In this document: one piece after another, positions 26,533 through 35,164 of the stretch
Layout of the letters: each line of letters opens with the position of its first letter
Numbering within the stretch: position 1 is the stretch's first letter
Assembly: GCA_964545715.1 (NCBI GenBank)
Contig: CAZJHX010000008.1
Location: 62,001-126,000, forward strand
Direction of reading: 5' to 3'
From: CAZJHX01 sp964545715
Lineage (GTDB): Bacteria > Myxococcota_A > UBA9042 > GCA-2863065
Length of the DNA stretch: 64,000 nt
The notes under the pieces: model-generated
Databases searched by the model: none
The model's input: only the letters and a program-made list of their open reading frames with translations
What the model was told of the DNA's origin: nothing
Made by a program: the position numbers and the translations under genes

Positions 26533-28520
26533 GGCAACACCTCCCGCACGCACCGAAAGCCGGTGGCAGGGCTGCGACTGGTGGGACGCGCGTAGTCGCG
26601 GTCGTGCACGCGCGCGCGATTGGAGTGCGAGATGTAAGACCCGCCGCGCACGACTCGGTACAGGCCCAGCTCCGGCCCGGTTGGATCGGTGTGGCTGCCC
26701 GGCTCGTACGGTGCGTACCAGTCTCGGACCCACTCGGAGACGTTGCCGCTGAGATTGCCCACGCCGCTGGGGGTCGCCCCATCGGGGGTGCCGGCCGCGG
26801 CGAGGGGCGTCGACGCGCACTGCGCGGGCCCGCCGGTCAGATTGGCGCGCGCGCAGGTCGGCGCCTGGTCGCCCCACGGGTACAGTCGCAGGTTGTTGCC
26901 GTCGCGGGCCGCCTGCTCCCACTGCGCCTCGGTGGGGAGATCGCCCCCGTGCCATCGACAGAACGCGCGCGCTGACTCCCAATCGACGTTGCCGATCGCG
27001 GTGCCGGGGTCCACGGCCGACTCGAACATACCGCCCTCGATGTGAACGGGCTGTCTGGGGTGCCACGCCGCGTGCCCGCCCACCCGGCTCAGAAACTCGG
27101 CCCAGGCGCCTACGTGCACCTCGTCGCGCCCGATGGCGTACGCCGCCAGCTGCACGGTGTGCGCCGGCTCCGTGTTGGGGTCGGTCTGGCCGTCCTCGAA
27201 CGCCCGCCCCATGGGGCTGTTTCCGCCGGCCAACGAGATCCACTCCAGGTGCTGGGATGGGCCGGTGTCGCGCTTCGGATCGGCGACGGTCGGCCCGAAG
27301 CTGCCGCCATCCGCCGGTGGTGGTGGGGCCGCAGCGGCAGGGCCCACGTCCTCGAGCGGCAGCGGATGATTGAAGATGAAGTCCCAGACCTGGGTATTGA
27401 GATCGCGCTGCCAGATATGCCCGGTCTTGGGGATGTCGTAGAACAGCAGCCGCCCTGCGTCACCCCAGCCGCCGTCGAGCAGCGCTTTGCGCGTGGCGTA
27501 CGCCTCTTCGGGCGGCACATTGTCGTCCAGGCTGCCGGTCACGACGACAGCCGCCATCCGTCGCCCAGTGTAGGTTGCGATGAAGTCCTGAAACTCGTTG
27601 ACCTCTACGAAGCCCGCCTGCGCCACAAAGCCGGCGAAGACGTCGGGCGCCAGGAACCCGGCGAGGATGCTCATGCCGCCGCCGCGGCTGTGGCCCGTCG
27701 CGTAGACGCGCGTGCGATCGATGTTGTACTTGGCGGCGATCTCGTCGCGGACCCTGACCAGGAAGTCCACGTCGGGCGCGTCCAGCCAGTCGCCTGCGAA
27801 GGCCTGGTTGTAGACGTGCCAGCCCATGATCCACCCGATCCAGCCCATGTTGCGAAAGTGTTGTTGCGCGTCGACCAGGATGAAGCCGTGCCGCTCAGCC
27901 AGCTGAGGCAAGGCGTTGAAGCCGCCGTTGCCGTACATATTGACCCCGAAGCCGCCCAGATAGAAGACCACCGGCGCGGGCCGGCGCGGGTCGACGCTGT
28001 CGGGGACGTAGGTCAGGTAGTAGCGCCGGAACTCGGCCGGCGGATCGCCGTCGACGCAGGCGCCCGCACGGTCGCACCAGGATGAGCGCGCCATCAATGT
28101 GCCCCACCACCACCCGGATCCGCCGCCGGCGCCGCCGGATCCTCTGGCGGCCAGGTCGTCCGACACGGCCGTCCAGTCATGCAGTCCGCGCTCAAGGAAG
28201 GTGCACGCTCCCCACAGATGAGGCGGCGGCTGTCCCTCACAGGCCGCGACGCAGTCCACCTCGTCGGTCCCAAACGCGCAGCTGCCCGGCTCGTCGCACA
28301 CACCGTCCTGGGCGTGGTCGCACACGGCCGGGGACGCCGCGGTATCCGGCGGGTCGGTGGCGTCGGCCGGGGCCACGTCGGTCGCCGTGTCCGGGGGCGC
28401 CACCGGCGTGGGTTGGTCGTCGTCGGCGCACCCCGGCGCAAGGAGGAACAGGACCGCGAGCAGCCGGATACGGCGCGGGCTGGGTGGTGTCGGTCTCTTG
28501 GGCATGGACAGACTCATCAT
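26529..28520 (-). CDS. Lipoprotein fusing a secreted esterase domain to a SUMF1/FGE-like domain
   Basis: This is up to 663 residues. The start could be ATG 28520 or the later ATG 28505, which gives a normal-length signal peptide ending LLAPGC. A short Cys-rich linker is followed by an alpha/beta-hydrolase domain with nucleophile GHSRGG, a likely acid in GSLDDNVP and His in KTGHIW. The C-terminal 240 residues are a formylglycine-generating-enzyme/SUMF1 fold (NSPMG, WESARAFCRWHGG, LPTEAQWEQAAR, YPWGD, GNVSEWVRDW, RVVRGGSYI, GFRCVRE). The Cys pair used by true FGEs after RGGS is absent, so oxidase activity is unlikely. Confidence 0.82.
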   Translation of the reverse strand: MMSLSMPKRPTPPSPRRIRLLAVLFLLAPGCADDDQPTPVAPPDTATDVAPADATDPPDTAASPAVCDHAQDGVCDEPGSCAFGTDEVDCVAACEGQPPPHLWGACTFLERGLHDWTAVSDDLAARGSGGAGGGSGWWWGTLMARSSWCDRAGACVDGDPPAEFRRYYLTYVPDSVDPRRPAPVVFYLGGFGVNMYGNGGFNALPQLAERHGFILVDAQQHFRNMGWIGWIMGWHVYNQAFAGDWLDAPDVDFLVRVRDEIAAKYNIDRTRVYATGHSRGGGMSILAGFLAPDVFAGFVAQAGFVEVNEFQDFIATYTGRRMAAVVVTGSLDDNVPPEEAYATRKALLDGGWGDAGRLLFYDIPKTGHIWQRDLNTQVWDFIFNHPLPLEDVGPAAAAPPPPADGGSFGPTVADPKRDTGPSQHLEWISLAGGNSPMGRAFEDGQTDPNTEPAHTVQLAAYAIGRDEVHVGAWAEFLSRVGGHAAWHPRQPVHIEGGMFESAVDPGTAIGNVDWESARAFCRWHGGDLPTEAQWEQAARDGNNLRLYPWGDQAPTCARANLTGGPAQCASTPLAAAGTPDGATPSGVGNLSGNVSEWVRDWYAPYEPGSHTDPTGPELGLYRVVRGGSYISHSNRARVHDRDYARPTSRSPATGFRCVREVLP

Positions 28521-28574
28521 TTGGTTTTGAAGCAGTCTATCCGGGTATGACGCGTTCAGTCGGTAGTCTTTTTT

Positions 28575-29138
28575 CTAACAGGCAGACTGCTGAGATGGGT
28601 CGCCAGCCGATCGAGCGCCGGCTGGAAGCTGTCCGTACCGGCGCGCAAGCCCGAGGCAGCGGCGGCGGCCCCTCAAGGCCAGCAGCCCGAACGCCGCGAC
28701 GATCAGGGACGCGACGCCCAATACGATCAGGTCAGTGTACTTTTTGGCAAAGCTCTTGGGGACAACGCGATCGGGATCGTCCGGGTCGAACTGGACGCGC
28801 ACGGTGGCGCCTTGCGGATAGTCGCCCTCTTCCAGCGCGCAGTGGTCGCTCTCGCCGGTGAGCTGCCGGCCGTCATGCTCCCACGCAAAAGTGGGGCAGT
28901 ACTCGGAGTGGGCGGTGCCGCGGGACTCAACGCGCTTCTCACGGACGGATTGTACGGTCGCGTCGGCTTCCGCGGTCACGCGCGTCGCACGGTAGACGGC
29001 CATCGAGCCACAGGCGAACAGGCAGAGGCCGGCAAGGAGCAGCATGACGCCGCCGAAAGCCCCCCTGTTTCTGGCCGACTTGACCCAGTCGCGCTTGGCG
29101 AACTGTGCATCGATAGCTGCGCGTTGTTCGGGCGTCAT
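28575..29138 (-). CDS. DUF3592-like membrane protein
   Basis: This is a 187-residue protein starting at ATG 29138, within a TGATG overlap with the upstream gene's stop. Two hydrophobic segments are visible (GGVMLLLAGLCLFACGSMAVY and LIVLGVASLIVAAFGLLAL). Between them is an extracytoplasmic domain with TFAWEHDGRQLTGE, GDYPQGATVRVQFDPDDPDRVV, typical of DUF3592 proteins. The function of that family is not established. It probably acts with the upstream TPR membrane protein. Confidence 0.75.
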   Translation of the reverse strand: MTPEQRAAIDAQFAKRDWVKSARNRGAFGGVMLLLAGLCLFACGSMAVYRATRVTAEADATVQSVREKRVESRGTAHSEYCPTFAWEHDGRQLTGESDHCALEEGDYPQGATVRVQFDPDDPDRVVPKSFAKKYTDLIVLGVASLIVAAFGLLALRGRRRCLGLARRYGQLPAGARSAGDPSQQSAC

Positions 29139-29890
29139 CAGTTGTTCTCCATCTTGAGCATTGTGCGCGCCTGGAGGGCGACCTTGCGATCCTGATTGCG
29201 GACGAAGCCGGGGCTGGCGTCGTAAGCCTGTAAGGCCTCTTCCAGCAGCGCGACGGCCTCGGCCTTGCGACCCGCCTGCATCAGATGATCCGCCAGCTCT
29301 TTTTTGGGGCCCAGCCGCTCGCTCTTTTTGACCACCACCTGCAGCAGGTCGATCGCCGCGTCGGTGCGTCCGCCCGCGCTGTACGTGCGGGCCAGGTCGT
29401 AGCACGCCGCAAACTCCAGGTAGCTCACGTCCAGCTCGACCAGCGCCTCCAGCGCGGCCTGCGCCCGGTCCCGGTCGCCCAATCGGATGGCGCACGTGGC
29501 CAGGCCGTACAAGGCGTCTTTGTCTTGTGGGGTCTTGCGCAGCACCTCATCGAACAGGTCGGCGGCGCGCAGGTATTCGCCCTTGTCGTGGAGCCCCTGC
29601 GCCAGCCGCACCTGGTTCAGCAGGCTTGGGCTGTTTTTGTAGGAGTACTCCAGCTGCTTGATCGTGGTCTTCTTCTGGCTGAGGGTGCGCACGAGGTCGG
29701 CCGCGGCCTGTCCGGTCACCTTTCGTCCGCGCTTGGCGTCGGGCAGGTACTCGGCGAAGAAGTACACCACCTCGCCGAACGGCATCATGATGATCAGGTA
29801 CCAGAACCCCTGACTTTTGCGCCGCACCGCGTCCACGAGCATCCAAATCGAGAACAGCGTCTGCAACGCCCATAAGACGCGTATCACCAT
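29138..29890 (-). CDS. Membrane protein with tetratricopeptide repeats
   Basis: This is a 250-residue protein. Two short N-terminal hydrophobic segments (VIRVLWALQTLFSIWMLVDA and GFWYLIIMMPFGEVVYFFAEY) look like membrane helices. They are followed by cytoplasmic TPR-like helical repeats: LAQGLHDKGEYLRAADLFDE, ALYGLATCAIRLGDRDRAQ, DLARTYSAGGRTDAAIDLL, LADHLMQAGRKAEAVALLEEAL. TPRs imply protein-protein scaffolding. It is coupled to the DUF3592-like gene. The partner is unknown. Confidence 0.8.
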   Translation of the reverse strand: MVIRVLWALQTLFSIWMLVDAVRRKSQGFWYLIIMMPFGEVVYFFAEYLPDAKRGRKVTGQAAADLVRTLSQKKTTIKQLEYSYKNSPSLLNQVRLAQGLHDKGEYLRAADLFDEVLRKTPQDKDALYGLATCAIRLGDRDRAQAALEALVELDVSYLEFAACYDLARTYSAGGRTDAAIDLLQVVVKKSERLGPKKELADHLMQAGRKAEAVALLEEALQAYDASPGFVRNQDRKVALQARTMLKMENN

Positions 29891-29947
29891 GGTTTAGAGC
29901 CTAGCGCGATTTTCACCTGTAGTCCCCGCTAGTTGTAACAATCGTTG

Positions 29948-29978
29948 TTGACTCTCCCAGCCCTGTTTCGAGTATGCT
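29948..29978 (+). promoter_or_regulatory. Possible promoter before the small peptide gene
   Basis: TTGACT (29948-29953) and TATGCT (29973-29978) are separated by 19 nt, longer than ideal. Transcription would begin near 29985, about three bases before ATG 29988, predicting a leaderless message. Confidence 0.4.
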
Positions 29979-29987
29979 CCGCTCAAT

Positions 29988-30095
29988 ATGAACTTCTATC
30001 TGAACAAGACCCGGATAACGCGTCGCCAAGCCTGCGCTCAGCGCGTTGACGACGTTGCCTACGGCTCCCAGCCGTCGGACCCCACGGTCAGGTAG
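29988..30095 (+). CDS. Possible 35-residue peptide
   Basis: An ATG-to-TAG frame encodes MNFYLNKTRITRRQAC followed by AQRVDDVAYGSQPSDPTVR. It is too short for ordinary gene calling. Support is the promoter-like sequence placed just upstream, about 80% GC at third positions, and its location upstream of a hairpin-rich leader and a transporter gene. It contains one Cys and a basic centre. It might be a regulatory leader peptide or a peptide product, or chance. No Shine-Dalgarno sequence is visible. Confidence 0.3.
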   Translation: MNFYLNKTRITRRQACAQRVDDVAYGSQPSDPTVR

Positions 30096-30106
30096 ACAGT
30101 TCAACT

Positions 30107-30199
30107 TGTCAGCCGGCCGCGGACCCGCGGGAGGCTGACAGCTACTCTTTAGATTCTCAAAAGAGCTCTGCTTTCACTTCCCGGGAATTCCGCGCCCGG
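30107..30199 (+). promoter_or_regulatory. Three consecutive hairpins in the MATE leader
   Basis: Hairpin 1: TGTCAGCC (30107-30114) with GGCTGACA (30133-30140), with an inner CCGC/GCGG stem. Hairpin 2: CTCTTT with AAAGAG just downstream (about 30145-30166). Hairpin 3: CCGGG with CCCGG (about 30181-30199), ending next to the likely ribosome-binding site GAGGG (30201-30205). Their order between a small ORF and a transporter start resembles an attenuator or translation-controlled leader. Confidence 0.45.
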
Positions 30200-30212
30200 T
30201 GAGGGATATTTG

Positions 30213-31568
30213 GTGCGTGAGATGAGACAGACAGCACCCCGAGGAACATGGCGAGAGGTCGTGCACGTGGCATGGCCCCTCGTCGTGTCCATGCTCAGCT
30301 ACACGCTGATGGGGCTGGCAGATACGTTGATGGTGGCGCGCTTGGGCACGTCCGCGGTGGCCGGCGTCGGCATCGCATCGACCGGATACTTCGCGATCGT
30401 CTGCTTCGGCATGGGTCTGCTGAACGGGGTTCGTGTCGTCGTCGCCCAGGCGACCGGCGCACAGGTCCCGGCGCGTGCGCGTGCGGCAGCCCATCTTGGC
30501 TTGATGATCGCGGTCGTCCTGGGCCTGGTCGTGTTGGCCATGCTGCCCCTGGTGGGGCCCATCATGCACTTGATGGGTGGCGGCGGCGTCGTGGCGGCGA
30601 TCGGATCGTCGTACCTGTCGGTGCGCCTCTTCGACGTCATACCCGCGTTCATCAGCATCGCGTGTTTCGGCTGGTTCGAGGGCAAGGGAGAGACCCGGGT
30701 CCCAATGGTCGTGCGCATTGGCGCCAACGTCGTCAATGTCGCGTTGGACTACGTGTTCATCTTCGGGCTCGGTCCCATCCCTGCGATGGGCCCGGTCGGG
30801 GCGGCCTACGCTACCGTCATCGCGTTATCGCTGCAGGGCAGCATCGCGCTGGCGCTGCTGTGGTCGCGCACGAACACGGGTGAGCGGCGGTTCTCGTTGG
30901 ACGGCCTCGGTGAGCTCGTGCGCATCGGTGGCCCCATGGGCGTGCAGTGGGCGTTGGAGGTCCAGAGCTGGGCCATCTTCGCCGCGCTGGTGGCGCGTAT
31001 GGGCGAGGCGCATCTTGCGGCTCACACCATCGTGGTCCGCATCTGCAGCGTCAGCTTCTTGCCCGGGCACGCCATCGGCGACGCCACGAGCATTTTGACG
31101 GGGCAGGCGGCGGGCGCAGGCGATCGTCAGGCGGCGCACAGGGCGGCTAATTCGGCCATGTACGTGGCGGTGGCGATCATGGGCGTGATGGGCGTCGTGT
31201 TCTACCTGGTGCCCGAGCTGCTGTTCGGCATGTTCCGGGCGGAGCCCGACGTGGTGGCGGTCGGCATCGACTTGATGCTGTGGGCCGCGGCCTTCCAGCT
31301 GTTTGACGCGGTGCTCATGACGCGCACCGGTGCGCTCAACGGCGTCGGCGACACGCGCTACGTCATGGTCGCCTCGGTGGGCATGGCGTGGTTCCAGCTG
31401 CTGCCGGTGGCGTGGTGCCTGTGCAACGGGCTGGGCTACGGCGCGCCCGGTGCGTGGGCGGCGTTGACGCTGGAGATCCTGCTGTTGTCGGCCGTGATGT
31501 CGGCCCGCTGGCACCTCGTCCTTCGCCAGGAGCGCGGCTTCCAGCTGGCTGGTACGATGGCCGAATGA
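30213..31568 (+). CDS. MATE-family efflux transporter
   Basis: This is about 451 residues with the 12 hydrophobic segments expected of a Na+ or H+ coupled multidrug and toxin exporter in the inner membrane. Signature stretches include WPLVVSMLSYTLMGLADTLMVARLGTSAVAG, split over the first two helices, GETRVPMVVRIGANVVN, DYVFIFGLG, GAAYATVIA, the second-half HTIVVRICS and LPGHAIGDATSILTGQAAGA. GTG 30213 has GAGGG seven bases upstream and is preferred; TTG 30210 and ATG 30222 are alternatives. Its stop overlaps the radical SAM start as ATGA, so the two are coupled. The substrate is unknown. Confidence 0.88.
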   Translation: MREMRQTAPRGTWREVVHVAWPLVVSMLSYTLMGLADTLMVARLGTSAVAGVGIASTGYFAIVCFGMGLLNGVRVVVAQATGAQVPARARAAAHLGLMIAVVLGLVVLAMLPLVGPIMHLMGGGGVVAAIGSSYLSVRLFDVIPAFISIACFGWFEGKGETRVPMVVRIGANVVNVALDYVFIFGLGPIPAMGPVGAAYATVIALSLQGSIALALLWSRTNTGERRFSLDGLGELVRIGGPMGVQWALEVQSWAIFAALVARMGEAHLAAHTIVVRICSVSFLPGHAIGDATSILTGQAAGAGDRQAAHRAANSAMYVAVAIMGVMGVVFYLVPELLFGMFRAEPDVVAVGIDLMLWAAAFQLFDAVLMTRTGALNGVGDTRYVMVASVGMAWFQLLPVAWCLCNGLGYGAPGAWAALTLEILLLSAVMSARWHLVLRQERGFQLAGTMAE

Positions 31569-32155
31569 CCGCGCTCCTGCGCATACACGCCATCACGCCC
31601 GACAGCCGGGTGAACGGGCCGGGCCGTCGCAGCGTCCTGCACCTTCAGGGGTGCACGCTGGGCTGCCCGGCCTGCTTCAACCCCCAGACTCATCCCCACG
31701 CCGGCGGCACACTGCGGGACGTCGAGTCGCTGGCCGACGAGCTGCTCTCCGGCCAGCCGGACGGCGTGACGGTCAGCGGTGGCGAGCCGTTTCAGCAGGC
31801 GCCGGCGCTGGTCGGGCTGCTGCGGGTGCTTCGCGGCCGCGGGGTCGACTCCATCCTGATTTTCAGCGGGTATTCGCTCAGCGAGATCGACGCGCTGGAA
31901 GGCGGGCCCGCCGGGCTGGAGCACACGGACGTGCTGGTCGCCGGCCGCTACGATCCCACGGTGCATGTGGACGACGCGTCGCTGATCGCGTCCGAAAACC
32001 AGCGCATCCACTTCATCACCGGACGTCACGGTCCCAAAGATGTCGACCTGAGCGGCGGCAACGTCGAGATCACAATTCGTCCCGACGGCAGCGTGACGAT
32101 GACCGGCTTTCCACCGCCGGCGATGCGTCGCGCGGTCGGGCGTTTGGACGACTGA
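31565..32155 (+). CDS. NrdG-like radical SAM 4Fe-4S protein
   Basis: This is 196 residues from ATG 31565. The radical SAM CxxxCxxC motif is Cys30, Cys34, Cys37 (GCTLGCPAC). It is preceded by RVNGPGRRSVLHLQ and followed by TVSGGEPFQQ, the GGEP SAM-amine contact, and IFSGYS. The layout is that of small activases such as NrdG. No glycyl-radical enzyme such as nrdD is nearby; the only coupled gene is the MATE exporter. It may activate a distant glycyl-radical enzyme or modify a small molecule or peptide. The assignment to the NrdG-like branch is moderately secure; the role is unknown. Confidence 0.82.
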   Translation: MTALLRIHAITPDSRVNGPGRRSVLHLQGCTLGCPACFNPQTHPHAGGTLRDVESLADELLSGQPDGVTVSGGEPFQQAPALVGLLRVLRGRGVDSILIFSGYSLSEIDALEGGPAGLEHTDVLVAGRYDPTVHVDDASLIASENQRIHFITGRHGPKDVDLSGGNVEITIRPDGSVTMTGFPPPAMRRAVGRLDD

Positions 32156-32159
32156 ACTC

Positions 32160-32645
32160 CTAAGGCGACTCGACCGTCGGCGTACCCATGATCTGGATAC
32201 GCGACGGCTTGGACGGGTTGTCCCACGCCGGTGTCGTGTCGCCCTTGAACTCCACGCGATTGATGATCGCCTCCACCCGCGTGGTCTCCTCCGGCACAAA
32301 CGCCCCCAGCTGCAGCACCTCGTAGTCTTTGGGCCCGATCAGCCGCGGCGAGGCGGTGGCAAACGGGAAGTCGCCTATCTGCTTGCCGTCCTTGTCCAGG
32401 TAGTTGAGCGTCATCTGGATGTGGACGATGCCGACGTCGCGATAGTTGAAGATGCGCATGTCGGCTCCGCGGCGGTCGCCTTCGCCGATCATTTTCACGA
32501 ACTGGGCCAGCACCGGCGCCCCGCCTCCAGGCGCGGCCGGCCAGTCGACCTTGGGCTTCTCGGCCTTGGCCGGCGCGTCCTTTTTGCAGCCCGTGGCCAG
32601 CGTGAGGCAGGCGGCGGCGAGTGCGATCCCCATCAGGCGAATCAT
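32160..32645 (-). CDS. Small lipoprotein with a DUF-like beta domain
   Basis: This is a 161-residue lipoprotein. The signal peptide ends TLATGC, followed by a Lys-rich linker. The mature domain has alternating hydrophobic strands (IVHIQMTLNYLDKDGKQIGDF, YEVLQLGAFVPEETTRVEAIIN), resembling FxLYD-type small beta-sandwiches. Its ATG 32645 overlaps the glycosyltransferase stop as ATGA, making it the last gene of a meaB-glycosyltransferase-lipoprotein operon. The function is unknown; it may help the membrane enzyme. Confidence 0.75.
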   Translation of the reverse strand: MIRLMGIALAAACLTLATGCKKDAPAKAEKPKVDWPAAPGGGAPVLAQFVKMIGEGDRRGADMRIFNYRDVGIVHIQMTLNYLDKDGKQIGDFPFATASPRLIGPKDYEVLQLGAFVPEETTRVEAIINRVEFKGDTTPAWDNPSKPSRIQIMGTPTVESP

Positions 32646-35164
32646 TTCGGTGCTCTCCTTCTACGTTGTTGGGGCTCGATCCACTTGCAGCGTGGGCCGT
32701 CGCCTGTGGGCGGGTTTTGCAGCTCCCAGAGCGTGACGCCCCAGACGCGGCGGCCGGGGCGCAAAAACTTGTTCCACGGGTCCTCGAAGCGCTTCACCGG
32801 GCGAAATTGTCGTCGGACGGTCGGCAGACGCATGGCCAGCCGGTCCCCGACATAGCCGCTTGGCGCGGTGACCAGAAAGCGCAGGCGGTCTTTGCAGATC
32901 GCCTCAAAGTAGTCCTGCAGCGTCAGCAGCCCGGTCTTGAAGCGCTTGGCGTTGGTGTCGACGATATCGGCTGCCAGGCGCCGGCCCGACGTCAGCGCGA
33001 CTGCGGGTGCGACCAGAGAGCTGCCGGCGATGGTCTCGTCGTCTTTGCTGTGCTCGCGGATGTAGTCGCCCACCTCCTGCGCCACCGACAGGTGCAGGCT
33101 CTTCTGCCACAAGACGTGTCGGTAGCCGGGCTCCATATGGCCGCGCGTGCGATGGTCGCGCCAGAAGAGGGCGCGCACGACAGGGCCCGCCACGGACTTC
33201 ATGGTGGCCGGCTCGATCCACCGGTAGCTGCGCGTCGTGCCGGCTTGGATGAACTCGCTGTTGTTGCCCTTGCCCCGCTTGGCGCTGAAGATCCAGTTGG
33301 CCTCGGCCGCCAGCGGGATCCAGCACGCCCAGAACACCGCGATGGCCACCACGCCCAGTGACAGCGCCTTTGCCCGTCCCGCGGCCAGCTCGCGCAGCTC
33401 GTGCACGACGGCAGAGATCAGCGAGGCCACCGCGAAGCCCGTGCAGATGGCTGCCGTCGGGAAGAGCAGCGCAAAGTAGAAGCTGTACAGCTCCTGAAAG
33501 CGCGTGAACTCGATGAGCAGGGTGACGCAGACCAGCAGCGCGATCTTGATCGCGCCCACGCCGCGCTCGGTAAACAGCTTCATCGGCGAGAAGAACCAGC
33601 CTGCGGCCTCGACATCCACCGGCTCGCCGACATGCGCGTACCCGCGCAGCTGCTGCCAGGCCATGAGGACGGGCGCCAGCAGCACGCCCCAGACCAGGGG
33701 CGTGTGGTAGTAGAGCATCTTGATGAAGACGTGGGCCTTGGCCTTCTCCTCTTTGAGCATGTGGAACTTGTAGACGGACTCCACGTACGCGTCGCCGCCG
33801 ATGCTCCAGAACAGCAGGTTGATGCCGCCCGCCACAGCCGCAAAGGTGACCAGCTGGCGCACCCCGGCCCGTTTGGACGAGAAGAACGCCAGCACAAGCA
33901 GCGCCAGTGCGCCGCCGATGGCGTAAAACCCGGTGGTGACGGCCAGGCCGAGCATGGCGCCCGCGGTGGCGGGACGGTCGCGCAGCAGAAAATAGAGGCC
34001 GGCTGTCAGCCACACGCTGGTCAGGCTGACCCCGTTCATGTTGGTCGACGCCTGCAGCAATTCGAACGCGAACAGGAACGAGCCCAGCGTCAGAAACGCG
34101 GCGAGCCGGCCGACGCGATCGCGCACCATGTGCCAGCACAGCAGACCGGTCGCCAGCGCCGCGATCGTCGGAATGGCCTTGGCCAGCGGCAGGCTGAAGC
34201 CGAAGACGGCGAACAAGACAGCCGGCAGGCCAATGTGCATCGGGGGATGGGCGAAGAAGAAGTCGCGATAGGGCAGCACGCCCTTGGACAGCAGAACCGC
34301 GTCGTAGAAGTAGATGTTTTCGTCTGTTGTGGACCAGCGCCAGGTGAACGACTTGAGCAGCAGCCACAGCGCGCACAGCAGCAACACGGCGCCGGCCTCG
34401 GTGAGCTTGGGCAGGCGATGGCGCACCCAGTCAGGTTGCCTTGCGGTGGGACGAAGACCGGCGGTGAGCCAAAGCACGGCGGCGCTGGACAGCAGCAACC
34501 CGGCCACGGCGGGCGCGGCGCTGTGTCCCCCCTCGACGGCCAGGGCGATGCGAACGGCCTCCCAGGCGGGGATTGCGCCGACCAGCAGCTTGCCGGCCAG
34601 CGATGACAGGGACTCGAGGTAGACGCTGACCAGGCCGAGCAGCGCCAGTCCGAGCAGGATGATTGACCCGGCGTTTGGCTGATGCGCGATGGCCAGCCTC
34701 AGGTCGCCGACGATGTCGACAGGCTGCAGGAGTCCGGCCAGCAGGAGCGCGCATCCGGCCCCGCCGAGCACACGGTTGCCCGCCAGAAAAGCGGCGCCTG
34801 CGATGGGGACGCCGATCGCGACGGGAAAGCCCCAGATCCGCTCGCCCAGTCCGCCCATCGGGAGACTCAAAAACTCCGGCGCGATGCCCATCGTCAGGGC
34901 GAGGAGTCCGGCGCCGGCGGTTGCGGCCAGGCCGGGCAGGTGGTCGCGGGTGGTCTCTCGCAGGGCATACAGCAGCACGCCGATGCTGCCGAGGACGAGC
35001 GCCGTGCGGATGACGACTACAAACGCGCGTGGGGAGCGGCCGGGCCCGTCCAGGTCGAACGCCAGCAGCAGCACCAAAAGGACGCTGCCGACAAACACCT
35101 CGATGCCGATGTCTCGATCGGCGGTCGCCTCGGCGGCGTCAGGGCTCCCCGCGTCAGGGGTCAC
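32642..35164 (-). CDS. Large integral-membrane glycosyltransferase (PMT/ArnT-like, GT-C fold)
   Basis: This is 840 residues with many hydrophobic segments. The GT-C core begins near residue 275 with TTDENIYFYDAVLLSKG, the acidic DE in the first external loop, then YRDFFFAHPPMHIGLPAVLF, as in ArnT and bacterial protein-O-mannosyltransferases. It is preceded by an N-terminal extension of about 270 residues with further helices. It ends in a soluble, partly basic tail. It likely transfers a sugar from a polyprenyl donor to lipid or protein on the periplasmic side. GTG 35164 overlaps the meaB stop as GTGA. The acceptor is unknown. Confidence 0.82.
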   Translation of the reverse strand: MTPDAGSPDAAEATADRDIGIEVFVGSVLLVLLLAFDLDGPGRSPRAFVVVIRTALVLGSIGVLLYALRETTRDHLPGLAATAGAGLLALTMGIAPEFLSLPMGGLGERIWGFPVAIGVPIAGAAFLAGNRVLGGAGCALLLAGLLQPVDIVGDLRLAIAHQPNAGSIILLGLALLGLVSVYLESLSSLAGKLLVGAIPAWEAVRIALAVEGGHSAAPAVAGLLLSSAAVLWLTAGLRPTARQPDWVRHRLPKLTEAGAVLLLCALWLLLKSFTWRWSTTDENIYFYDAVLLSKGVLPYRDFFFAHPPMHIGLPAVLFAVFGFSLPLAKAIPTIAALATGLLCWHMVRDRVGRLAAFLTLGSFLFAFELLQASTNMNGVSLTSVWLTAGLYFLLRDRPATAGAMLGLAVTTGFYAIGGALALLVLAFFSSKRAGVRQLVTFAAVAGGINLLFWSIGGDAYVESVYKFHMLKEEKAKAHVFIKMLYYHTPLVWGVLLAPVLMAWQQLRGYAHVGEPVDVEAAGWFFSPMKLFTERGVGAIKIALLVCVTLLIEFTRFQELYSFYFALLFPTAAICTGFAVASLISAVVHELRELAAGRAKALSLGVVAIAVFWACWIPLAAEANWIFSAKRGKGNNSEFIQAGTTRSYRWIEPATMKSVAGPVVRALFWRDHRTRGHMEPGYRHVLWQKSLHLSVAQEVGDYIREHSKDDETIAGSSLVAPAVALTSGRRLAADIVDTNAKRFKTGLLTLQDYFEAICKDRLRFLVTAPSGYVGDRLAMRLPTVRRQFRPVKRFEDPWNKFLRPGRRVWGVTLWELQNPPTGDGPRCKWIEPQQRRRRAPK

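Larger units (their letters stand above)
29891..30212. other. Intergenic leader region upstream of the MATE gene
   Basis: This spans about 320 bases between divergent genes. It holds a possible promoter (29948-29978), a possible 35-residue peptide gene (29988-30095) and three successive hairpins (30107-30140, about 30145-30166 and about 30181-30199). No known riboswitch consensus could be recognised. Confidence 0.6.

Noticed and set aside
29913..30104. Small minus-strand ORF of 63 residues in the leader region
   Set aside because: It lies antisense to the promoter and the small peptide frame, and shows no signal or motif.
30107..30199. Known riboswitch upstream of the MATE gene (guanidine, TPP, preQ1, cobalamin)
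   Set aside because: No conserved core of these riboswitches could be seen. It is kept only as an unassigned hairpin leader.
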